Shown here: positions 35,150 to 46,191 of the stretch, piece after piece
How positions within the stretch are numbered: position 1 is the stretch's first letter
Layout: every line of letters begins with the position of its first letter
Assembly: GCA_027600665.1 (NCBI GenBank)
Contig: JADGJL010000038.1
Coordinates: forward strand, 1 to 62,371
Reading direction: 5' to 3'
Length of the DNA stretch: 62,371 nucleotides
Source: Irineochytrium annulatum
Lineage: Eukaryota; Chytridiomycota; Chytridiomycetes; Chytridiales; Chytridiaceae
Position numbers and translations under genes: made by a program
The notes under the pieces: generated by a model
Databases searched by the model: none
What the model was told of the DNA's origin: nothing
What the model saw: the letters and a program-made list of their open reading frames with translations, nothing else

Positions 35150-36725
35150 TTCATCACTTCTTGGCTCGAGCTCGCTTCGCTGTTACATTCAGTGGAATCA
35201 TCGTACAGATGGCGGTGAGAAGGTTCCCTCTCGCAGCGCTGAGCGAATCGCCGTGGCTCCTTTTATCCGTCCAGGGAGGATACGGTCTACCTCTCGCCTG
35301 CTGCGGTGCAGTCGTACGCCTTCGCCATGGAGCACACGCGCAAGCGATAGGTTGGGAGTTTGTTCTCGAAGTCATGCCGTAATGGGGAGGGTCAGGCCCA
35401 ACTTTGTGGCATGCAACTTGTTAAAGGTCCTCTTCTCCATGAAAGTTTACTGCACCTGCGGCCCGGACGTGGCCCTTACGTGCAAAAAGCACCGCTACCC
35501 CCGATCGACGCTATATGGATATGCATCGCACACAAAAGGAAGGCGGAGCCAGGCAGCATGCTCGCGAACCGTCTTTTTTCATATTGTGGGAGGAGCCTGG
35601 GCTGGTAGAGGAGGTTTTTGCGTGGCAAGAAGCAGGGTGCGGCGGCTGGGACACGACGTCGTCAGAATCGCGGAGCTGCGTGCCCTGATCGTGCGCGATT
35701 AGGAAGATGGCATCCTCGCCATGCAGGCCGCATGTGCTGCCTGGCTGGCTGGCCATTTGGGATGTGCTAGTTACGCGGCGTGGAAGGGATTGCGAACTTG
35801 GAAAACAACATGATGGTTAACACGACGGACTTCATGGCGCTGATAGAAGCCGCGAGGCGGGTGGCTCGATTGCTGGCGGCAGCTGCTGTCGAGCGTGCAT
35901 CGGCGGCGGCGGTGATGCGGGCGAACGAGTCCCTCAGCGCGATGCCTCCGGGTGGACTGCAGCTTGAGGCGAACTTGAGGTCGCCTAGTGGTTACTCAGC
36001 ATGAGAGGCGCACACCGCGCCGAGAAGGACAGCCGAGGGCTGCGAGAGGCTACTGGTGAGGTTCACGTCGAAGTCGTAGAGATACTTCCGGTGGACAAGA
36101 CGATCTGTGGCGAGTCGAGGCCGCTAGCATACCTTTATTAAGGTTCTCCACTTCTGCTGCAAAGGGACGACGTAGCACGTTAGGAACAGCAATTCCATTA
36201 AACCGTATATGAGGCGACGCTGGCCGAACGTCGAACTGTTGTGCAGCACTTGCTACAGAAGAGGAACGAAGACCCTGTTGATTCAGTACTTGCCTTTTGC
36301 AATTACAAGCGGACATAAAATTGCTCCTGCTGCTTGAAGGCGTGATTATGAGGACAAATCATGAGGCGTGGACTTTGTTGGAGACTCCTTCAGATTTGAA
36401 CATAAGCGACCCGCCACATCATCCGGCCAAATCCCGACTGCCCTCGACTCCGAAGTAAGCGGCCACTTGCTCGCCTGCATTAAGGGACGTCACGTCGACG
36501 CGCTGAAACGCCTTCTTGCGGACTCGCGGATCGACCCGACGGTGTCCGATTAAAAGATATTGATGAGTCGCGTCTACCGATGATGCCACGCGCGGTCGAG
36601 GGGCTGCTGCAGGACGAAAGTGGGAACCCGTCGTCTATCGGAGGCGAAGCGGTTGTGCTGGCGCTAAAAGGCGGGTTTGACTCGACGTTGATGGCGCTCC
36701 CGGGGAACCAAGGATGGACCCAAAC
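35150..36725 (+). pseudogene. ankyrin/F-box-like gene remnant, right arm
   Basis: Plus-strand pieces match the left-arm remnant: NTTDFMALIEAARRVARLLA (about 35818-35880), RANESLSAMPPGG, and later HLLACIKGRHVDALKRLLAD, which ends SRIDPTVSD followed by a stop (36551). Sequence in the next frame continues VVLALKGGFDSTLMALPGNQ. Ankyrin-style phrases (GRHVDALKRLLADSRIDP) are clear. Stops and frame changes show it is not a working gene. Several damaging changes differ from those of the left arm, so the two copies seem to have decayed independently. Confidence 0.6.
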
Positions 36726-37370
36726 AACGCATGTCAGCAGGGAGTATATGTGAAACTGGTTCGAAAGGGCCGTCGGTGCTGCGAGACACATGACCTTTTC
36801 ACAACCGTTTACGAGGTTAAGGTTTTTGTTCATCTCCTTTCATTTCTCAACCGTACACTTTCTGGCCAAAGCCTCCTTTCGTTTCTCGTTTTCTTTCGTG
36901 GCTGCAGTTCTACTTGTGCGAATACAAATCCTGCCCTGGGCCCTATCGCTCAATAATCATTGCTGTTCCAATCTCATCGGTTGACTTGTGAGGTCGTCGT
37001 CGCCGTCAAGGCTGGGTGTCCTTGCATATATTACCTCAATTAGTGAGCATCCATGTTTTTAGCGAATGATTTTGCTTTGACGACACGCCAACTCTTTGAT
37101 TTGCGCAAATGCAAACTAGCGCAGTTTTATTGCCAATGCAATGGCGTGTTGTAACAGTGAGAATACATTTTTTGCACAATATAATGCAAAGAACTGTTAA
37201 AGGGGACAACTTGGTCGAGCGGATGAAATCAACAGGAGGAGGAACGTAAATGAGAGGAGCAAACTATGTAAATCTCAAACTATTGGTAACCTGGAGAGTG
37301 AGGGAGATATTGGGACAGAAAGAGAACGAAACCGAAAAGGAAAACGAATGATGAAGAGGTGATATGGCCC
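36726..37370. other. AT-rich region, 3' of peroxidase copy 2
   Basis: About 640 bases with no gene supported. It probably holds the 3' UTR of the minus-strand peroxidase on its right side. Confidence 0.4.
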
Positions 37371-38968
37371 TTAATTCCCCAAGTTCAACGCCCAGTTGTT
37401 TGAGAAGTTACTATCGAACACCGTGTTGTCCCCGTCGCACTTAAACCAAGTCTGAACCTGACCAGCGTGCAGCGTGCCCGGCTGGATGGTGACGCTCCCC
37501 GTCCCGCCGATGACGTTCAACTGCGCGAAGTCGCCGTTCGCGTTGCCGTTCGAGTCGATGAAGCCCATAGTGACGGTACGGGAGTCGCCCGCGCACAGCG
37601 CCCGGCGCATGTCGTACACAACCACAATCGGCTGGGAGGCCGAGAGGGTGCCCGTAACCTGGGTGGCGAAGGTATGGCCGTCGGAGGCGAAGGTGAAGGA
37701 GACGGTGGCGGCGTTGCCGGGGGGCGGGGTAGGGCCTTTTATAACGTGCGGCAGTCAGAGATGTGTGGGGAATAAGCGAGAGGAGATGCGCGTGGTAACG
37801 TACCAACAGTCCCGTTGCCGGCGGCGGTGTCGGACCCGAAGTTGTGTAGGTTTGTAAGGAACGGGCAGGATTGGATCGTGGGTCCCGAGCCGACGAACAG
37901 CGCCGCGTTGAAGGACATCATCTGCAGGAAGGCGGAGTGGTAGGCGCTAAAAAAGCTGCTCTCGTCCTGGGCCCACGCCCGCAGGAGGAACTGGAGGTCC
38001 GGGTCCTGGGCCATGTTGCAGTCGATGGGGAGGACACAGTCGCGCGGGTTTGCAAGGAGCTTCTTAAAGATGTTGTTATCAAAAACGGTGGGAGTATCGT
38101 CGAAGGGCTGGAAGTCGAGCTGAAAAGGAAACACGGTGGAGGTAGTGAGATGGTTGATTCAATTTACAATAAACTTACCGAAGTAACCGAGGGAGTAACA
38201 CCCCCGTGAGCGCCGCCCATGGTATGCGAACCGGTGACAAGCGCAAACATCTGGCCCTTGTCCAGGCTCATGCTCTAAAATAAGGGTACGTAAATGCATG
38301 GTCGATTTAAACGGGCGCTTCGATATGCAATGAAGATTATACCTGGAAGAAAGGGAAGAGCTGCGCGACCGTGAAGTGGGGGTCCGAAGGAATAGCGTCG
38401 ACGTTATTCCTTAAGCCCACAGGAACAGGCTGCAGGCCGACGTTGACGGGGATGCTGGGACCGCCGCAGTGCTGGATGGCCGTAACGGCGGCAATGGAGA
38501 TAAGGTCGGCAGGCTGAACCGGACCAGTCGGGAAAGATGAAGAGAAGGGAGCGACGTACTGGCCTCCGGCGACCCTAGCATGGGCAAGGACGAGTTTAAT
38601 CATGTTAACCGTTAACAAGAAGGGACTCACTGCAGGGGCAGGCCAGCCGCAAGTCCTTTAGCTTCCTCATCCCCAATCTCGTTCGCGATAGAACCATCAA
38701 GTCCACCTGACAAGGCACCCGCGTCCCAAGAACCGGCGTCGTGGAAGAACGAGCGAATCCACATGGCGGCCAGGTTCTTGGAGAAGCCCTGCTGGTTGCC
38801 TGTGAAGCCGTTGCCGCATCCGTCCGGCTGGTTAAGGTGACTGAAGAAGTCGTTCGCGACGGCTTGGATCGCGTTCGCGTCGACGTTGCAGCCCACAATG
38901 CTAGGGAACTGCGCAACGGTGCCCGTGGCAAGGAACAGCGAGGCGACGGCGACTTGGATGAGGGACAT
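37371..38968 (-). CDS. secreted heme peroxidase, copy 2
   Basis: This is the inverted paralog of the peroxidase at 25236. The signal peptide is MSLIQVAVASLFLATGTVAQ, with the mature start QFPSIVGCNVDANAIQA. The distal site MWIRSFFHDAGSWD and the block MAQDPDLQFLLRAWAQDE are kept. The C-terminal region (HTFATQVTGT.. to FSNNWALNLGN) is kept as well. The exon pattern is the same as in copy 1: exon 1 is 38968-38631, and the donor, acceptor and phases correspond. Most differences from copy 1 are in the N-terminal 40 residues and in introns, while core exons are nearly identical at protein level. Both copies look functional, in contrast to the decayed ankyrin genes beside them. Confidence 0.9.
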
Positions 38969-39460
38969 CGCTGACGAACTTGGTGGAAGAGCTCGGATGA
39001 GAGGCACGGGAAGTCCGTCGACGCGACTTTTATGGGGTATCAGTGGACAGGTTGGCAGCCCGCGCGTCGGCGACCATATCGATTTTAGGCTGGTACGCGT
39101 GCGACGTCGGTTAGGAAAAGCATACTTCACAACCCAAAAAAATAGAAGAAATATATGGCCAAAGAAAGGAACAGATACCGCTTGATCCAAGGAAAGCCCG
39201 CACTTAAAAGCCCCCGACTAAAGCCATCAACCCTTGCCATGGACCAATTTCGGTGTGGATAATTCCAGCCCTCAGCGGTCTGCTCAATGGGCGAGCCCCG
39301 CTAATGGGACTTCACGGGACCCCAATCCCTGGATCCCCACGACGCGAATGCGTGACGGTAGCTGTCGCCAGGCTTCGACCATCTATCGATGTTGTCCAGC
39401 CGCCATTGTTGTCGGCGCGGTGTGGCGTCTTGCTCTGAAAGCCCTCCTTTTTCAGTGTTA

Positions 39461-40142
39461 ACTTTGATATTTGGACGAGACGCGCCGAAGTGGCTCCTGT
39501 TGCGGCGGCCCAGCCCCGGCGGGGGGTTGTTTTGTGTGTTTTTGGGGTGGTGGTTGTGAGTGGGGGGGGTTTGTGGGGGGTNNNNNNNNNNTTTTTTTTT
39601 TTTTTTTTTTTGGCTGTTTTTTTTTTTGGTTTGTGTTTTTTGATGAACATTGAATACCAAATAGATCAATTGTAATAGAATCGGTGCTGTCGAACTCCTT
39701 TCCGACTGTCGCTTTGCAATCTTTTCAACATCTGTTGCTTCAGTTCTCGCGCTTGACGTAACCCCGTATTCGTTCTTCTAAAGCCAGCATTTAGTGCAAA
39801 AACCCAAAGCAACAGCCAATGCACACATTGCACGATCAGCAAAATATATTTAGCGAGTCACAAAACTACACACTGCGCATCAAAAGGAAAGAGGGGTTAA
39901 CGAGAGATAAATCACAACTCAGTGTGCCATCTTGGTACTCACGGTGTGGCGCTTATACAGCGGCGTTGCTGGAGTCGCTGAAATTGAAGGTTTACAGTAC
40001 AAAGGATTGCCGGAGCACAATTCCATCGAAAGCCCATGGAAGAAAGGAGAAGGAAAAAAAGTTGCCTATAGCCAACACACAATGAAGACTCTTTTATTCT
40101 AAGCCCAAAAAAATAAAAATATATATAAATACATAAATAAAT
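39461..40142. other. region with assembly gap, no gene seen
   Basis: Contains G-rich and T-rich low-complexity sequence around the run of N and then about 500 AT-rich bases with no supported gene. Confidence 0.45.
39582..39591. other. assembly gap of 10 N
   Basis: Ten undetermined bases sit between a G/T-rich run and a run of T. The flanking homopolymers suggest low-quality read ends joined by scaffolding, so real distance and content here are unknown. Confidence 0.99.
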
Positions 40143-40936
40143 CTATAAATTTGCGGTTAACAAAGCAGCAAGCAGGTCTAAGGTCCCGGGCCGAAATTTC
40201 TGCGTCCTAATACGTGTCTGGCGGCTGGTTGCCCGTAACCCCGCCGTGTTGCATGGGTTCACGTCGTTAACGTAAAACCGCTTCTGCTTGCCCTCCTTCT
40301 CGAACCAGGCGCGTAAGGCCCCGATAACAAAGGCAAGCAGGTGCGTTTCGGAGCCGAGGAGGTACAGCTGATTCCATCGTGCATCCTGTTTCCCAGTCTA
40401 CAGCATGGTTGTGAACAGTTTAACAAAATCCAGACTTCAGCGTTATCGCTACCGGCACAATCCCTCGGCGCCTTCTCGTCCAGTTTGAGTGCGTACGCGA
40501 TCGTGATGATGTGCTGGCGCGAGTCGCTGTCGCCTTTATTCTGTACGGTAATCAGCTGAATGTTCTCGGACCCGCGTAATGCGGTGATAAGAGACACATC
40601 CTTGAGCTCGCGACGGACGGCATCCTCAATGCTCTCGCCATACTCGATGAACCCGCTTGATAATTTGAAGCCAATGGAGGAGGTAGTGGAAGGGCAAACT
40701 GAAAAATTTACACATCATTATACACCCACTCGGCCATGCGAGTATCCCTTATAAGGCTCACGCCCTCGTTGAATTAAGAGGAGCTCAAACTTTCCGATCT
40801 TAAGGTTTGATCTGAGGACTGAACGCATCACAACGTGTCGCTGGGTTATTGTAGGTGGTCTTTCGGCATCAACGTTGAGGCGACTAGCGACGTCGGAGGC
40901 GGTTGGGACGGTTGATATTGTAGTGGCTGCCATCAT
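40143..40936 (-). CDS. Nudix-fold protein with altered Nudix box
   Basis: Nudix hydrolases cleave nucleoside diphosphates linked to another moiety. Exon 1 (MMAATTISTVPTASDVASRL, VLRSNLKIGKFELLLIQRGR, EPYKG) is followed by GFIEYGESIEDAVRRELKDV. Compared with the consensus G-x5-E-x7-R-E-U-x-E-E-x-G-U, the Gly, first Glu and Arg-Glu are present. The Glu pair that binds metal is Asp-Val, and the usual LPGGF is LSSGF. Later sequence is SRQHIITIAYALKLDEKAPR, then after an intron DARWNQLYLLGSETHLLAFV, ending at ANL (stop 40143). The first intron would be very short, so that junction is uncertain. It may be a degenerate or non-catalytic Nudix protein. Confidence 0.65.
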
Positions 40937-41557
40937 TATGTGAGTCGAGGGTTGGGTGCAGGTCTTTATGAAGAGTGTAGGCCAGATATGGCCGGAACCT
41001 GCTACGCTGATAGATTCTTCGGCAGAGTACACGAATATCCAGCCCAAGTCGTCATTTATTCATTGCATCCGAAATGCACATACGGCATCATGAGCGCAGC
41101 AGGAAACTGAGGATGCTGACCGAGAAGCCCATGAACAAGCTTCGGAGGGAAACGGCGTTGGCGCCATTTTCTTGGAGTGCGGGCTGAGGTTGAGGTGTAA
41201 GTTGAACCTTTCCATTTCTGCGTCATCTAGGAAAATATTTACCGGAAAAGAATACGATCCTCAATTGTTCTTTAATTTAGGAGGTACGCTGCTGCGAAAC
41301 CAACAGCCATGACTACGACTCGGCCCGAAATCCTTACGGTCTAAACCGCTCCAGAAAACAGTAGTATAGTAGTAGGAAATGGATTGAAATTACGAGAGGG
41401 CGAAACTGTCGGGAGTTTTTACAAAATTCAAAATTACGTCAAGAGAAAGAAGCTCAGTAGAAAGAAGAAGAATATAGGGCCGATTATGTAATTGAAGGAG
41501 AAAGGAAGACATTAAAGGGAAGTTCATCCAGCTTATACCGTGCTCCAAATAAAAAGT
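40937..41557. other. intergenic region with a possible membrane-tail exon
   Basis: No complete gene is seen. On the minus strand, about 41190-41090 encodes ALQENGANAVSLRSLFMGFS followed by VSILSFLLRS and a stop. This has the shape of a GPI-attachment or tail-anchor signal after a proline/glutamine-rich stretch. No upstream exon could be joined with confidence. Confidence 0.25.
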
Positions 41558-44500
41558 TTAGGCGACAACGATGTCCGCCGGCACGGCAACCCTGTTGTTT
41601 TCGTCCGCCGCATCGGCCATATCAGCGTCCGCGTGCGCGACAACCCCCATGTGCTCGCCAAGTTTAACAGGCACGATGCACGATGGCGTGGTGGTAGAGT
41701 ACTGGGGGTTAAGATCAACCTCCGCACCCTCCAGGCCGTCCTCCGGCGGAAGGGTGAATCCTTCCCGGAGCCTAAAGTTGGAATCCAACATCCCACCACC
41801 AAGGCGATCCCACACCTTAAACGGCAGCGGCCGACGAGTGCTATAGTAGCGGTGCTCGCTGTTATTTTTGCTGCAAATAAATGAGAATGTGACGAAGGTA
41901 TCCCACAGCTGTACCTCTTGTCAAGGTTTTCTGTGAAACGCTCGTTGCTAAGATCGGAGACAGGAACCCTTGGGACAGTCGCGACGTAGAGCTTGAGACC
42001 GCAATCGTTACATAGAGTCTTAGGGCCAGTGGTCCCATTCCGCCAGCACACCGTGTCGGTCACGCCGCAGTCCTTGCAACGCCGGAAGTTGCCATGTTCG
42101 TCCACCTTATACCCTAACGTGACATCACCGTTCCCATCAACGCTTTCGTCGGATGACTTCAAGCGCTTCACGTCGCCGCCACCGTCACCGTTTATTTCAG
42201 ACATGCGCTTTCTCTTATTCTGAATGGCGCCCCCGGTTCTGTACAGGCCGCTACTGCCCCAGAGAGGCCATGGAAACCCAGGCGGGCAAATCCCGGTCGT
42301 CACATAACGGAGAGCCTTTCGAATTGACGTGTGATTCTTGACCGCTTGTTCGCCAAATCTTTTGCACAGGTTCGCAAAGTTGCCATCGGGGAGATCGTGG
42401 TCAAACGGCACGAGAGCCTTCAGTGATACGGCAGAGCTTATTGACATAGGATATCGTTACGGCTGAAAAGACGTCCTTACGCTTACCACGAGTTATCCTC
42501 AAAGTAGCGAACCACGTAGGAACCGGCTCCAGTTGCCTTTACTGTAAAGGAATTGTCGATCTCTTCAAGTGGGACGATCTGAACAAAGTTACGAACCAAA
42601 TGATTTGAAAACTCTGCGTACCATCCCCGGCCACCATACTTGGTTGTCCTTAACCTTCATGAACTTGTGGGGAACGACAAATATTGGGCTCTGGAGGAGA
42701 TCGTCAGCGAGACCCACCTTACGGGACACATACCCCTTCCGAAAGCCACGATTCATCGTTATTCGCCCATTCCTTCTCGAAAGCCTCCTTTACAGCCGGG
42801 CCAAGTTCCGGGCTCGCCTTCATAATGGCTTCGACGGCAGCCCTGAAATCATCCTCAACCTCTTGTATAGTCGAATATCCTCCTTCGGGAACGACGGATC
42901 CTACGACGTGAGACCCGTCCGGGTTCGGCGGCGGGATCTCGGGAATCGACAGCTCAAACCTGCCAGCAATCGACGCCAGAGTCGGGATCTCAGAGGGAAC
43001 TAGCGCAAAGTTATATATATCCATGACCATGTGCTTAACATACCGTAGGCAGCCTTTCCAGGGGGTTTGACAGTTGAAGACTTCCTTTTCTCTCCTCGCG
43101 GCATCTTCGGCTCCCGGTCGGCACCCCACTTCGCCCACCTCATCGCAACTGGCGCTTTCGCGCCGCTTGCATACGCCAACGCCTTTACGACGTCCTTCCG
43201 GGTCGCCCAACCCGGGAGGCACCGTGCCATGGTCGCTCCGGGTTCGACATCGGCATTCCCATCAAGCAACCGAAAGTTGTTGGCGCCAGTGATAATACCG
43301 TAGGCCGCGTTTGAAAAGTAACGGACGACGTAAGAGGGAATCTTGCGATCGCGCTTCTTATTAAGCTGCGGCATTGTCGAATCCATTTCCTGAAGCGGGA
43401 CTAAGATGGCTGCAGACCAGGAAGGTGGGTCCTTTGGCCCAGCGTCATTAACAAGAACAGGATAGCGGTGATCGTCTAGAGCCCCTTAGACGAATACAAG
43501 TAGCGGTTTCAAACTTACAATCCGTTAACTTCGACCCAGCCATTTTCTCAGCGCTAGGAACATCAACAACGGAAATGTGTTGCGCCATTTTCTGCAGTCG
43601 GCGCAGCACCCGACGTATCTTCTCCCGCTGTCCCACGGTAACGCGGGACGGGACTTCGGGCAACGGGGGAAGGATAATCTGCTCCTCCTCGCCAGCCGTT
43701 GTCGCTTAAAAATCGTTAAACCGTGAAATAATAAAAACTCCTACCGATTGTTCGCGTCCTCTCCGCCACAACAGTTGTTACTGCAATAAGATAAGCATGA
43801 CGTCGTCGTAGTACAGTAGCCAAAGTCATACTAACCCGTTGATTGGGAGTTCTTCGGCCTCCATTCTAGCTCTGGAGCCTTCTCGTCGCCTTTAAACAAA
43901 CTTCCGAGGATATGGGCGACAGAGTATACGCTGAAGGAGTTCCCGACCATGCCATGCCTCTGAATGCGGGAGGTCTCGGCCTCCGTGTAAAAATCAGGGA
44001 AGCCCATTAACCTTTCGACTTGACACCTTTTAGTCGATTACATTTCCGCACAACTTACGCTCGACCGGGTGGTAGCTGCGGCGTTTACCGTCGGCATACC
44101 ATAAGACGTTGAACCGGCTATCTGCCACGTGTGGAGAGCTATTACCCTATTTGGAAACCGTCAAATCTAGAGAAGAATTCTTAGTAATACCCTAGTGATG
44201 CAGTTCGCCTTAGCCAACTCGCTAAATAGGTAATCAGCAAGCTTTATGGGAACGATAAAGCGTACGGAATCGCCTCATCCAACACAATTTCGGACGCAAG
44301 CATAGGGCGGTCGGACAATGACGTTGGTATCTTCCTAATCGGAATGTTCGTCCAAAATAACCGGTTCCTACGGCAAGGCGAAAGGTCGACGGAGTCTTCG
44401 TGGGTTAATCTCTTTCGGTTAATCATATGAATCGTACCAACGGGCGTCGGCTGCACTCCGAGCTCCTTCGAAATAATGTCCATATCCGACTTCCTCATCC

Positions 44501-46191
44501 TTACGTTCTCAAACACAAACCATCTCGGCCTAACCTCCCGCAAAATGCGGACATACTCGAAGAAGAAGGACGAGTTCGTGCCCTCGACGACACCGGCTCC
44601 TTGACCGAGAAAACTCAAGTCCGTGCAAGGCGACCCGCCGATCATAAGATCCACGACCGGCAACCCGTCATCCCACCTCTGCAAAGGCGCGACTTCGTCG
44701 CCGTCCAAATGCTGCAACAGCTTCGGAAGATCTTTTTTAGCGGTAAACCGGCGAACATCGCCTAGCTGAACCACGTGTCCGTGATGGGAATCTGCGTAAG
44801 CGTCTAAGACATCGCAGGCAGGCTGGTCAATCTCGCTGCTGAGGTAGATCGCGGGCGTGACACCGAGGCGACGAAGAGCAACGTATGCGGCGCCGATGCC
44901 GTCGAAGAGAGACAGAACCGTTGGGTGTGAGCGCCACGGAGGGTTGTCCTTGATCTCGGCTTGGATTTTCTACTTCAAGCGTTAGCTCGCGGGCATCTAG
45001 CGGAGATGGCTGCGTACCACACAAGTCTCGCAGAACCATTCCGTATCGGGGAGGCTCTCGACATTCAAACACTTCAAATGGAAGACGGCAGGACATCCGT
45101 CGCAGCAGACGAGCTCGCCGTGTGATTTGCAAATAGCGCACGTCTCCTCGTTGTCATCTTCCGCCTCCTCTTCTTCGTCGGCATCGTAACTGTCACGAAT
45201 ACGGGATGCAGCCAGTGCTCGCAACACTTTAAGGCGGCATTGCGCTCGGGTGGGGCAAGCGTCTAAGAACGTAGTCAGCAATGTAACGATTGCCTTCCAC
45301 TACCTCTACAGTGGCAGCATTGCCAGTGATCGTCGGCCTCGGCAGCGTCCCAATCCCAACCTTCCCGTACAAAGCACGCCCTAACAGTAAACAATAGACG
45401 TGTTTAGCGTTATGTGCCCGGGAGGGTTCTGTATTGTTTCTGTGTACGTACTTGCAGACCACATTCTTGCACGGAGGCTTTGAAGCCCCATTCGTGGCCG
45501 GTGATGCCGGGCGCTCTCCATCTGCGGAGGCCTCATCGACAACGGCGGACTTCCGGCCCCGCTTGGAGATCTGGATTGGACCTTTGTCCTTCTTCTCGTT
45601 GGAGCACACCAACATATCGGCGCCGTCCTTCCCGCAGACGTGGCAGAGGTCGTTCGACATGTCCGTAGGACCCTCCTGCACATCCGCCGACTCGGAAGAG
45701 TTGTTCCGGCCTTTCCTCTTCAAGTACTGCTCCCTGAACACCCGTATTAGCCATGCAACGGCGCTGCCAAGCAGAAATGTCGTCCGGACATGGAAACAAA
45801 GCTTACTTGGCGAGCAGCGTCGGCACGATGTTCTGAGCGCGCAGTCAGTACAGGAAATGGCCCCCCGGGTGAGACGTACCTCGGCCTCGCGAAGGGCGAT
45901 AAGGGCGGCCTCCAGCTTGCACTCCATGACACAATTCTTCAGCTTCAGGTCGCGCTCCTTTTCCTTAAACATCTGCAGCGAGGTCTTGACCGGAGGGGCC
46001 GTCAGCGTCGCGGGCACGACACTGGACATGCGCGGTGCAGGCGACTGGACAACGCCGTTCCCGTTTACAATGACAGCACCGGTGCTAGCACGAACGGCTG
46101 GTGCCGCATCCGGCGATGGCTGGGCGTCCGCATTGTCCCCGGCTACGGCTCCGTCGACTGCCATGCGGTCTTCAAGGTGTTCTTCGGCCAT
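41558..46191 (-). CDS. DNMT3-type DNA methyltransferase with PHD, PWWP and GATA domains
   Basis: A cytosine-C5 DNA methyltransferase fused to chromatin readers, about 1,280 residues from more than a dozen exons joined by eye with consistent phases. N-terminal helical region to about residue 110; Cys-rich zinc module at 142-245 (LCHVCGKDGADMLVC, CKNVVCKACF, WQCCHCRDACPTRAQC); PHD finger at 272-313 (CAICKSHGELVCCDGCPAVF..WFCETC). Catalytic domain about 325-620: motif I VLSLFDGIGAAYVALRRLG, motif IV IGGSPCTDLSF with the catalytic Cys, motif VI VFENV, motif VIII RRNRLFWTN, motif IX NCITRGNSS, and MGFPDFYTEAETSRIQRHGM plus VGNSFSVYSVAHILGSLF (motif X). The GGSPC-x-DLS loop, FFFEYVRIL and the MGFP..YT..R..GNS ending are DNMT3-like, unlike DNMT1, DIM-2 or DNMT5. 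Two PWWP-like domains follow: SWSAAILVPLQEMD..SYVVRYF and VWWPGMIVPLEEID..SYVVRYF. A GATA-type finger CKDCGVTDTVCWRNG..LCNDCG comes next, and the protein ends at DIVVA. No spacer separates the parts, so I treat it as one gene. Confidence 0.85.

Larger units (their letters stand above)
35150..39460 (-). repeat. right arm of the large inverted duplication
   Basis: This is the inverted counterpart of 24808-28960. Reading the minus strand from 39460: a shared upstream block (GGGCTTTCAGAGCAAGACG at about 39425), a peroxidase gene (38968-37371), then on the plus strand the decayed ankyrin-type gene. The block order mirrors the left arm exactly. The outer end lies about 120 bases from an assembly gap, so the true limit is uncertain. 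Confidence 0.85.

Noticed and set aside
24808..39460. Inverted arms as the ends of one giant transposon
   Set aside because: The arms contain host-type genes, are strongly diverged outside the peroxidases, and no transposase or target-site duplication is visible. A segmental inverted duplication explains them better.
43448..43663. A separate small gene encoding VTVGQREKIRRVLRRLQKMA
   Set aside because: It splices in phase with both the methyltransferase C-terminus and the first PWWP-like segment, with no intergenic space, so it is better read as a linker.
44244..44774. Treating the methyltransferase core as a stand-alone single-exon gene of phage or bacterial origin
   Set aside because: The open exon starts after motif I and ends before motif IX. 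The missing motifs lie in flanking exons with matching splice phases, so it is part of a spliced eukaryotic gene.
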